DNA of 10,607 nt, taken from Azonexaceae bacterium. Its GTDB lineage: Bacteria > Pseudomonadota > Gammaproteobacteria > Burkholderiales > Rhodocyclaceae. The stretch lies in the NCBI GenBank assembly GCA_009469665.1, contig SSTB01000132.1, positions 1 through 10,607 of the forward strand. The letters are read 5' to 3'. Position numbers and translations under genes: made by a program. Under the pieces are notes generated by a model. It saw only the letters and a program-made list of their open reading frames with translations, searched no databases and was not told the origin of the DNA. Shown here in pieces: positions 1 through 5,142 of the stretch. The number at the start of each line of letters is the position of its first letter. The stretch's first letter is position 1.

Positions 1-321
1 CCGGCGCGCTTCGACAGCGCCGAAGACTTCTCCGACGGCCTGGCTCTGGTGCGCGAAGGCGAGACGCGCCGCTTCATCGACAAATCGGGCAAGACCATAC
101 TGGAAGTCCCCTGGGAGCGGGTCTCGGCCTTTGGGGACGGGCTGGCGGCGGCCAAGGATGGCAAGCTCTGGGGTTACGTGGACCGGGCTGGCAAGTGGGT
201 CATCGCCCCTCGCTACGCTTATGCACGCCCGTTCTGGAACGGCCTGGCGGCCGTCACCGAGGGGGGGCGCAGCCTATGGATCGACCGCCGCGGCACAGTC
301 GTGTGGCAAGACCACCCCTGA
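1..321 (+). CDS. WG-repeat protein, C-terminal fragment (5' end outside window)
   Basis: The frame is open from base 1 and ends in TGA at 319-321, so only the last 106 residues are visible. The GTG at 49 is internal and not the real start. Three repeat units begin at F10, F44 and F78 of the fragment, an exact 34-residue period, each opening F-x-(D/N)-G-L-A and followed by a (F/Y/W)-(I/V)-D-(K/R)-x-G-(K/T) strand. The middle unit carries the diagnostic WGYVD followed by GKWVIAPRY. This matches the WG beta-repeat family, found in large bacterial proteins of mostly unknown function and thought to form beta-rich binding surfaces. Substrate, localisation and full length cannot be judged without the N-terminus. 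The next gene starts 58 bp downstream on the same strand. Confidence 0.85.
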   Translation, partial: PARFDSAEDFSDGLALVREGETRRFIDKSGKTILEVPWERVSAFGDGLAAAKDGKLWGYVDRAGKWVIAPRYAYARPFWNGLAAVTEGGRSLWIDRRGTVVWQDHP

Positions 322-379
322 TACCCGGAAACCATCCACCGAACTCCACCCCAACTGAACCCGAACCCCGGAAATTCCC

Positions 380-655
380 ATGAATCCACGTCACCTGATT
401 GCCCTTGCCTCGGCCATTTCCTTCGCTACCCTAGCCCAGGGTGACGACGCCCTGCGCAGCCTGCTGGAGGAAGCCAGGGCGAGCGGCAAGGGGGTCAATC
501 TCTATGTCAATGGCCAGACCATCCCGGCCCTGGTGATCTCGGTGGACGAGCGCTATGTTGTCGCCCGTAGCCAGGCCCTGGGCCAGATCGTCGTGCGCTT
601 CGATTGCCTCGACGGTGCGGCAGGGTTCGTGGCCGGAGACAAAAAGGCCCAGTAG
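380..655 (+). CDS. Small exported protein, possible Sm/Hfq-like fold
   Basis: This is a 91-residue protein of no family I can name with certainty. The N-terminus (residues 1-21: basic R4/H5, a hydrophobic stretch LIALASAISFATLA, then QG-DD) looks like a Sec signal peptide cleaved near residue 21. There is no lipobox; the only cysteine is C76. The mature part is about 70 residues: a short helix (LRSLLEEARAS), then GVNLYVNGQTIPALVISVDERYVV and a strand pair ending GQIVVRFDCLDGA. This order (helix, strand with YVNG, strand with a central D, then a Q-(I/M)-V strand) resembles the Sm1/Sm2 layout of Hfq, but the resemblance is judged by eye. The ATG at 380 is the only start that keeps the signal peptide; no strong Shine-Dalgarno is visible. 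It could be co-transcribed with the WG-repeat gene 58 bp upstream. Confidence 0.7.
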   Translation: MNPRHLIALASAISFATLAQGDDALRSLLEEARASGKGVNLYVNGQTIPALVISVDERYVVARSQALGQIVVRFDCLDGAAGFVAGDKKAQ

Positions 656-700
656 GCGAGGGGGTATCGCGACGCGGATCAAGGAAAGGCCCTTGCCCGG

Positions 701-716
701 GCGGCACAATGCGCCT
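701..716 (+). promoter_or_regulatory. Putative -10 promoter element upstream of the DUF2249 gene
   Basis: The -10-like hexamer CACAAT (705-710) sits in the context GCGG-CACAAT-GCGCC. It shares 11 of 16 positions with the elements upstream of thrC and nadC in this window. The predicted start near 717 gives a leader of about 36 nt. No convincing -35 box is seen, so this rests mainly on the recurring motif. Confidence 0.3.
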
Positions 717-720
717 CCTG

Positions 721-736
721 GCCCCGGTGGCGGGGC
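721..736 (+). other. GC hairpin in the leader of the DUF2249 gene
   Basis: GCCCCG-GTGG-CGGGGC forms a perfect 6-bp stem with a 4-nt loop. Only a short AT-rich stretch (GATTTA) follows, so it is a poor intrinsic terminator. It lies 5 nt upstream of the AGGGAG ribosome-binding site (742-747). It could end transcription from the upstream gene or shape the leader. Confidence 0.3.
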
Positions 737-752
737 GATTTAGGGAGTTCCC

Positions 753-1022
753 ATGCAACACGCTATCCACGTCTGCAACCACACCACCCCCGAGGCGCTG
801 TACCCCTTCGACGCCCGGGGAATCGCCAAGCGTTTCCGGCACGCTGCCATCTTCGGCGCCCTGGATGCCCTGCAGCCCGGGGAAACCATGCGTTTCTGCA
901 ACGACCACGATCCGCTGCCGCTGCTGGCCCAGTTGCAGCAGCGCTATGGTGAGCGGGTCAATATCACCTACCGGCAGCGGGAGCCGGGCGCCATCGTGAT
1001 TGATTTCGCCGTCGCAGCCTGA
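753..1022 (+). CDS. DUF2249 domain protein (TusA/SirA-like fold)
   Basis: This 89-residue cytoplasmic protein is a single DUF2249 domain. Visible hallmarks are the FDARG motif (residues 19-23), IFGALDALQPGE (33-44) and the strongly conserved NDHDPLPLL (50-58), followed by the QQRYGERVNITYRQREPGAIVIDF strand region. DUF2249 is a small alpha/beta fold related to TusA/SirA sulfur carriers but lacks their usual catalytic Cys-Pro motif. Its members often occur with hemerythrin-like, nitric-oxide-linked or respiratory genes, so a redox or cofactor-delivery role is plausible but unproven. The ATG at 753 is supported by an AGGGAG Shine-Dalgarno at 742-747. A polytopic membrane protein follows after 184 bp on the same strand. 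Confidence 0.88.
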   Translation: MQHAIHVCNHTTPEALYPFDARGIAKRFRHAAIFGALDALQPGETMRFCNDHDPLPLLAQLQQRYGERVNITYRQREPGAIVIDFAVAA

Positions 1023-1206
1023 TTGATCCTCGAATCTCGGTCGCAACCTTGGGAACCCTATGGGATGCCATCCGTGCGCGGAATACGGACCCGGCACGCG
1101 GTAGGCGGGCACTTGGCGATCGCTTCCACAAAAGCCCGGTGACGGGGCTTAGGGAAGGGCTGTCGAGGGATGAATCGGGGCCCGGCGGTCAGGCAGGGAT
1201 TCCGGC
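1023..1206. other. Intergenic gap, no gene recognised
   Basis: This 184-bp gap holds no ORF of useful size. An AAGCCC-N7-GGGCTT hairpin lies at 1132-1150. On the plus strand no T-tract follows it, and on the minus strand a short TTTTG follows but no minus-strand gene lies nearby, so it is not called a terminator. Confidence 0.5.
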
Positions 1207-2322
1207 TTGATCGCCACTGCGACCGTCACCTGCGCTGCCCTGGCCGCCGGCCTGTTTTTGGTCCTGGCCGGCCAGGGCAGCCCGGTGGCCTTGGCACACC
1301 TGGTCTTTGCGGTGGGGGCGTTGCCGCTGATTTTCGCCGCAATCGCCCATTTCGTCCCGGTTCTGACCCGCTCGGGGGAGCCATCCCGCGGGGTCGCAGC
1401 GCTTCCCTGCCTGGCGCAGCTCTCGGGCCTGGGCGCCGCGGCCGCGCTCGAAGGCCTCTTGCCGCGGTGGGTGCTCCATCCGGCCGCCCTCATCGATGCG
1501 ACCCTCGCTCTGGGACTTCTCCTCTGGGCGCTGAACCGGGCGAGGCGCTGCCTGGGCGCGGCGCACCCGGGCTGGCGCTGGTACGCCGCCTCCCTTGGCT
1601 GCGGAATTGCTGCCCTGGTCGCGGTACCCTTCATGGTCAGCGGCCTCGGGGCCGCCGAGCTGCGGCTCTGGCACTTGCACCTCAATGTGTTGGGGCTGGT
1701 GGGATGCGCCGCCCTGGGCACCTTACCCGTCCTGTTGCCGACCGCCCTGGGCCGGCCTGACCCCGCTGCCGCCGCATGGTTGCGCCGCCGCCTATGGCCG
1801 GTTGTGGGCGCCGTCCTGGCGGTGGCCGGTGGCGCTGCGCTGGCCTGGCCTCTGGCCGCGGTGGGGGCAGCCCTTCTCTTCGCCGTCGTTCTTGGCCTGC
1901 TCGGTCACTGGTTGGTGCACTTTGGCTTGCCGGTACTGGTGGAGCGGGGGGCGGCATCCTCCTTCGTGGTCGCGCTGCTTGGACTCTTGGGGGTGCTGGT
2001 GCTGGGGGCCGCCCACGCCATGGGCGTGATTGCCGGGCGTCCGGCCATTGCCGTCTGGGGGGCGGGCTTCCTGCTCCCCCTCGTTACGGGCGCCCTGTCA
2101 CAGCTCTTACCGGTCTGGCGCCATCCGGGCCCCGCCAGCCCGGCGCGGGCGGCCCTGGGCCGGGCTCTGGCACGCTTCGGCCGCCTGCGGGCCCTGGTTT
2201 TTCTTGGCGCGGGAATAGCCCTGGCTGCTGGTTGGGTCCCGTTGGGTTCTTTCCTGGCCGCGACCGGCCTGGGGCTCTTTCTCATGGCCGCAATGCTGCC
2301 CGGGGCAGCCGCGGCGCGGTAA
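1207..2322 (+). CDS. Polytopic inner-membrane protein of unknown family, conserved-looking histidines
   Basis: This 371-residue protein is almost entirely hydrophobic, with roughly ten to twelve membrane helices. Histidines lie in or next to helices at 31, 48, 156, 158, 234, 238 and 270. Notable blocks are IAHFVPVLTRSG (46-57), LWHLHLNVLGLVG (154-166) leading into LGTLPVLLPTALGRPDP, and GALSQLLPVWRHPG. Paired H-x-H and H-x3-H motifs in helices recall haem- or metal-binding membrane proteins such as haem-copper oxidase subunit I relatives or NnrS. I cannot place it in a family and the haem idea is inference. The frame opens after a TGA at 1171-1173; the first usable start is TTG at 1207, preceded by GCAGGG, directly before the first helix. 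Its stop codon overlaps the putative thrC -10 box. The nearest upstream neighbour is the DUF2249 gene. Confidence 0.72.
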   Translation: MIATATVTCAALAAGLFLVLAGQGSPVALAHLVFAVGALPLIFAAIAHFVPVLTRSGEPSRGVAALPCLAQLSGLGAAAALEGLLPRWVLHPAALIDATLALGLLLWALNRARRCLGAAHPGWRWYAASLGCGIAALVAVPFMVSGLGAAELRLWHLHLNVLGLVGCAALGTLPVLLPTALGRPDPAAAAWLRRRLWPVVGAVLAVAGGAALAWPLAAVGAALLFAVVLGLLGHWLVHFGLPVLVERGAASSFVVALLGLLGVLVLGAAHAMGVIAGRPAIAVWGAGFLLPLVTGALSQLLPVWRHPGPASPARAALGRALARFGRLRALVFLGAGIALAAGWVPLGSFLAATGLGLFLMAAMLPGAAAAR

Positions 2323-2331
2323 AATCCGCCC
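2316..2331 (+). promoter_or_regulatory. Putative thrC promoter (-10 TAAAAT)
   Basis: TAAAAT (2320-2325) in the context GCGG-TAAAAT-CCGCCC matches five of six bases of TATAAT. It overlaps the stop codon of the upstream membrane-protein gene. The predicted start near 2332 gives a 27-nt leader. No good -35 hexamer is visible at 16-18 bp. The same context recurs upstream of nadC. Confidence 0.45.
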
Positions 2332-2358
2332 CTCACGCTTTTTCCCGGTTCTTCCCCC

Positions 2359-3786
2359 ATGCGCTATATATCGACCCGCGGCCAGGCCGCGCCCCAGGCT
2401 TTCTGCGACATCCTCCTCGGCGGTCTCGCACCGGACGGTGGCCTGTATTTGCCGGAGACGGTTCCCCAAGTGTGCCGCGCCGACCTGGATGCGTGGAGGA
2501 AGCTTTCCTACGCCGATCTGGCTTTCGAGATTCTGAGCCGATTCATCGACGACATTCCTGCCGCCGACCTGAGCGCCATCGTCGCCAGAACCTACACCTC
2601 CGCCGTCTATTGCCATACCCGCAACGGCGGGAATGCAGCGCAGATCACGCCCCTGACCCGTCTGGCCGATGGCCTTTACACCCAGGAACTGTCAAACGGC
2701 CCGACACTGGCCTTCAAGGACATGGCCATGCAGCTTCTGGGCAACCTGTTCGAGTACGTACTGGACAAGCGGGGCGAATCCATCAACATCCTCGGTGCCA
2801 CTTCCGGCGATACCGGATCGGCGGCCGAGTACGCCATGCGTGGCAAGCACAACGTCAAGGTCTTCATGCTCTCGCCGGAGGGCAAGATGAGTGCCTTCCA
2901 GCGCGCCCAGATGTACTCCCTGCAAGACCCGAACATCTTCAACATCGCGGTCACCGGCATGTTCGACGACGCCCAGGCTATCGTAAAGGCCGTTTCCAAC
3001 GACGAGGCCCTCAAGAAGCAGTACAAGATCGGCGCAGTCAATTCCATCAACTGGGCGCGGGTGGCGGCTCAGATCGTTTATTACTTCCAGGGGTACTTCC
3101 TGGCGACCCAATCCAATGATGAGCAGGTGGCCTTCGCCGTGCCCTCGGGCAATTTCGGCAACATCTGCGCCGGCCATATCGCCCGCTGCATGGGCCTGCC
3201 CATCGCCCGCCTGGTGCTGGCCACCAACGAGAATGACGTGCTGGACGAGTTCTTCCGCACCGGCGTCTATCGTCCGCGCAATTCCGCCGAGACCAGCATT
3301 ACCTCCAGCCCCTCCATGGATATTTCCAAGGCTTCCAATTTCGAGCGCTTCGTCTTCGACCTGGTGGGCCGCGACCCGGCCGTGGTACGCGAACTCTGGG
3401 CCAAGGTGGACAAGGGCGAGGCCTTCGACCTTTCCGGTACCGCCCACTGGGCGACGATGCCGCAGTTCGCCTTCGTCTCCGGCCGCAGCACCCATGCCGA
3501 CCGCCTCAGGACCATCCGCTTCGCCCAGGAGACCTATGGGGTCATGCTCGACACCCATACCGCCGATGGCCTCAAGGTGGCCCTGGAGCACCGCTTGCCG
3601 GGAGTGCCCATGGTGGTGCTGGAAACCGCCCAGCCGGCCAAGTTCGAGGAAACCATCCGCGAAGCCCTGGGCCGGGAGCCGGTACGTCCGGCGGGTCTGG
3701 CCGGTATAGAAAATCTGCCCCAGAGGGTGGTGGTGATGGCCCCTGATGTCGAGGCCGTAAAGCGCTACATCGCTACTAGAGTCTGA
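2359..3786 (+). CDS. thrC: Threonine synthase
   Basis: This PLP enzyme converts O-phosphohomoserine to threonine and phosphate, the last step of threonine synthesis, in the cytoplasm. The 475-residue length fits the longer threonine synthase class of proteobacteria and yeast. The N-terminus MRYISTRG and GGLAPDGGLYLPE (21-33) are typical. The PLP Schiff-base lysine is K120 in GPTLAFKDMAMQLLGN. The phosphate-binding loop is GATSGDTGSAA (146-156), and PSGNFGN (262-268) is the second cofactor-side motif. SSPSMDISKASNFERF (316-331) is also characteristic. All expected motifs are present and there is no frameshift. The ATG at 2359 has little Shine-Dalgarno character. It begins 36 bp after the membrane-protein gene. 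Homoserine dehydrogenase (hom), often the upstream neighbour in betaproteobacteria, is not adjacent here. Confidence 0.96.
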   Translation: MRYISTRGQAAPQAFCDILLGGLAPDGGLYLPETVPQVCRADLDAWRKLSYADLAFEILSRFIDDIPAADLSAIVARTYTSAVYCHTRNGGNAAQITPLTRLADGLYTQELSNGPTLAFKDMAMQLLGNLFEYVLDKRGESINILGATSGDTGSAAEYAMRGKHNVKVFMLSPEGKMSAFQRAQMYSLQDPNIFNIAVTGMFDDAQAIVKAVSNDEALKKQYKIGAVNSINWARVAAQIVYYFQGYFLATQSNDEQVAFAVPSGNFGNICAGHIARCMGLPIARLVLATNENDVLDEFFRTGVYRPRNSAETSITSSPSMDISKASNFERFVFDLVGRDPAVVRELWAKVDKGEAFDLSGTAHWATMPQFAFVSGRSTHADRLRTIRFAQETYGVMLDTHTADGLKVALEHRLPGVPMVVLETAQPAKFEETIREALGREPVRPAGLAGIENLPQRVVVMAPDVEAVKRYIATRV

Positions 3787-3806
3787 CCGCCTGCAGCCGG
3801 TTAACG

Positions 3807-3834
3807 AAAAAGGCAGCCCTCGGGCTGCCTTTTG
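3807..3834. terminator. Bidirectional intrinsic terminator between thrC and a small membrane-protein gene
   Basis: AAAAGGCAGCC-(CTC or similar loop)-GGCTGCCTTTT is an almost perfect palindrome with a stem of at least eight G/C-rich pairs, flanked by an A-tract on the left and a T-tract on the right. It begins 20 bp after the thrC stop and lies 19 bp beyond the stop of the convergent minus-strand gene, so it can act in both directions. Confidence 0.9.
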
Positions 3835-3852
3835 CATCGATGTCGGCGGGAA

Positions 3853-3990
3853 TCAAAGATAGATGACTGCGGGAAACACGGCGACGGCGAGGACCAGAAC
3901 CAGCCATTCCAGGTTGCGCCGGGCTAGAAAGCCGGTGAAATGAAGGACCAGAATGGTGATGGCGACGATGTAGAACAGCGCGAAAAGCAT
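3853..3990 (-). CDS. 45-residue two-helix membrane protein
   Basis: This small hydrophobic protein has two predicted membrane helices: residues 1-18 (MLFALFYIVAITILVLHF) and about 29-45 (WLVLVLAVAVFPAVIYL). They are joined by a basic loop TGFLARRNLE, whose arginines suggest a cytoplasmic turn with both ends outward. I do not recognise the family. The frame extends upstream to 4164, but the ATG at 3990 is chosen because it has a strong Shine-Dalgarno (AGGGGAG, 5 nt upstream) and because the extension would be low-complexity, non-hydrophobic sequence crossing the promoter. It lies 133 bp downstream of nadC on the same strand, with its own likely promoter and leader hairpin. Its role is unknown. 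Confidence 0.72.
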   Translation of the reverse strand: MLFALFYIVAITILVLHFTGFLARRNLEWLVLVLAVAVFPAVIYL

Positions 3991-4007
3991 CGAAACTCCC
4001 CTGTTGG

Positions 4008-4026
4008 GCGGAAGGCGTGCTTCCGC
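4008..4026 (-). other. Leader hairpin upstream of the 45-residue protein
   Basis: On the minus strand GCGGAAG-CACGC-CTTCCGC forms a perfect 7-bp stem with a 5-nt loop. It sits between the predicted transcription start (about 4035) and the AGGGGAG ribosome-binding site, ending about 5 nt before it. It may stabilise the mRNA or affect ribosome access. No T-tract follows, so it is not a terminator. Confidence 0.5.
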
Positions 4027-4041
4027 TCTGCATTTTGCGTG

Positions 4042-4071
4042 ATTATAAAGGCTTGCCCCGCTGCCGGTCAT
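4042..4071 (-). promoter_or_regulatory. Putative sigma-70 promoter for the 45-residue protein
   Basis: On the minus strand a perfect -10 TATAAT (4042-4047) is preceded, at an 18-bp spacing, by ATGACC (4066-4071), which matches four of six bases of TTGACA. The predicted start near 4035 gives a leader of about 45 nt. This suggests the small gene is transcribed independently of nadC. Confidence 0.6.
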
Positions 4072-4123
4072 CCCCGGCGGTGTCGATGCGAGCGTTCTCC
4101 ACAGATCATGGCTGCGCAGAGGT

Positions 4124-4987
4124 TCAGGCGATGAAGCGCATGGAGAGATCGAGGGCCCGGACATCCTTGGTCAGGCTGCCCACCGAAATGCGATCCACCC
4201 CCGTTTCGGCCACGGCGCGGATGGTTTCCAGGGTGACGTTGCCGGAAGCTTCCAGGATGGCCCGGCCGGCATTGCGGCGGGCGGCTTCGCGCAGGCCGTC
4301 CAGGTCGAAATTATCCAGGAGGATCATGGTTGCCTTGGCGCGTAGGGCAGTATCCAGTTCTTGCAGATTCTCGACTTCAATCTGCACGAACTTGCAGCGA
4401 TCTCCCGCCCGTTCGGCGGCGAGTCCCGCTTCTTCCAGGGCTTCGGCAATGCCGCCGGCGGCGAGGATGTGGTTTTCCTTGATGAGAATGGCATCCCAAA
4501 GGGCCAGCCGGTGGTTGCCGCCGCCGCCGCAGCGTACCGCGTATTTCTGGGCGATGCGCAGGCCCGGCAGGGTTTTGCGCGTATCCACCACCTGGGCCCG
4601 GGTTCCGGCGATGGCGTCGGCGTAGCTGCGTGCCTTGCTGGCGACGCCGGATAGGAGTTGCAGGAAATTGAGAGCGCTGCGCTCGGCGGAGAGCAGCGCC
4701 CGGGCGTCGGCGACGATTTCGCACAGGATTTTGCCGGCAGCGATGCGGTCGCCGTCCTCGGCGCCCCAATAGACTTCCGCCTGGGGGTCCAGCTTGAGGA
4801 TGCACAGCTCGAACCAGGCGGAACCGCAGAGCACCCCCGCCTCCCGGGCCACCACGGTGGCCCGCACACGGCGCCCATAGGGGACGAGTTCGGCAGTGAG
4901 GTCGCCGGCGCCGATGTCCTCGGCCAGGGCGTCGTCCACGTTGCGGGCGATTTCGGGTGCCAGCGGATAGGGGAACTCGACGGTCAT
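4124..4987 (-). CDS. nadC: Nicotinate-nucleotide pyrophosphorylase (quinolinate phosphoribosyltransferase)
   Basis: The enzyme condenses quinolinate with PRPP to give nicotinate mononucleotide, CO2 and pyrophosphate, the entry to the common part of NAD synthesis. Visible family motifs: ALAEDIGAGDLTAELV (20-35), AERSALNFLQLLSGVAS (101-117), the PRPP/quinolinate-binding DTRKTLPGLR (135-144), KYAVRCGGGGNHR (148-160), LIKENH (168-173), EVEN (204-207), LLDNF, EASGN (246-250) and DRISVGSLT (265-273). The 287-residue length is normal. The frame is open further upstream to 5107, but the extra 40 residues are unlike any NadC N-terminus, and the ATG at 4987 with a weak GAGAA upstream gives the expected MTVEFPYPL start. 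It is divergent from the glutamate synthase-like gene; nadA and nadB are not adjacent. Confidence 0.95.
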   Translation of the reverse strand: MTVEFPYPLAPEIARNVDDALAEDIGAGDLTAELVPYGRRVRATVVAREAGVLCGSAWFELCILKLDPQAEVYWGAEDGDRIAAGKILCEIVADARALLSAERSALNFLQLLSGVASKARSYADAIAGTRAQVVDTRKTLPGLRIAQKYAVRCGGGGNHRLALWDAILIKENHILAAGGIAEALEEAGLAAERAGDRCKFVQIEVENLQELDTALRAKATMILLDNFDLDGLREAARRNAGRAILEASGNVTLETIRAVAETGVDRISVGSLTKDVRALDLSMRFIA

Positions 4988-5012
4988 GGTATTCTCAAAC
5001 GGCAGTCGCGAA

Positions 5013-5028
5013 GGCCGCATTCTACCGC
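5013..5028 (-). promoter_or_regulatory. Putative nadC promoter (-10 TAGAAT)
   Basis: On the minus strand TAGAAT (5019-5024) lies in the context GCGG-TAGAAT-GCGGCC and gives a leader of about 25 nt before the nadC ATG. The best -35 candidate, TGGCCA (5044-5049), is 19 bp away and matches only four of six bases. The context is closely similar to the thrC element. Confidence 0.5.
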
Positions 5029-5063
5029 TGCCGGCGCGCTCCTTGGCCACGGGCTGGGCAAGG

Positions 5064-5082
5064 GGGCCGAATAGGGCCGAAT
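5064..5082. repeat. Two tandem copies of GGGCCGAAT, 10-bp period
   Basis: GGGCCGAAT occurs at 5064-5072 and again at 5074-5082, separated by one A, so the period is 10 bp (about one helical turn). It lies in the divergent region between nadC and the glutamate synthase-like gene, 61 bp upstream of the latter's start. It could be an operator or chance in GC-rich DNA. Confidence 0.5.
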
Positions 5083-5142
5083 CCTTGCGGGGGGCAACAC
5101 GGGTCACGACGACCGCCCGTGCCGGCGCGAAGGTGAGCAGAG

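Noticed and set aside
1060..1104. Short ATG frame of 14 codons in the gap before the membrane-protein gene
   Set aside because: It is too short, has no ribosome site and no recognisable feature.
1132..1150. AAGCCC-N7-GGGCTT hairpin as a terminator
   Set aside because: No T-tract follows on the plus strand, and no minus-strand gene ends nearby to use the short T-run on the other side.
1776..3119. 447-residue plus-strand frame spanning the membrane-protein and thrC genes
   Set aside because: It is rich in Arg, Gly and Pro, crosses two well-supported genes in another frame and has no family motif.
2692..3837. 381-residue minus-strand frame opposite thrC
   Set aside because: It overlaps the whole conserved thrC core and runs through the terminator; it has no independent support.
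3853..4164. 103-residue version of the small membrane protein
   Set aside because: The added N-terminus overlaps the predicted promoter, the leader hairpin and the end of nadC, and lacks a ribosome site; the ATG at 3990 has a strong one.
4988..5107. 40-residue N-terminal extension of NadC
   Set aside because: The extension does not resemble NadC proteins and would contain the likely nadC promoter; the start at 4987 gives the normal length.
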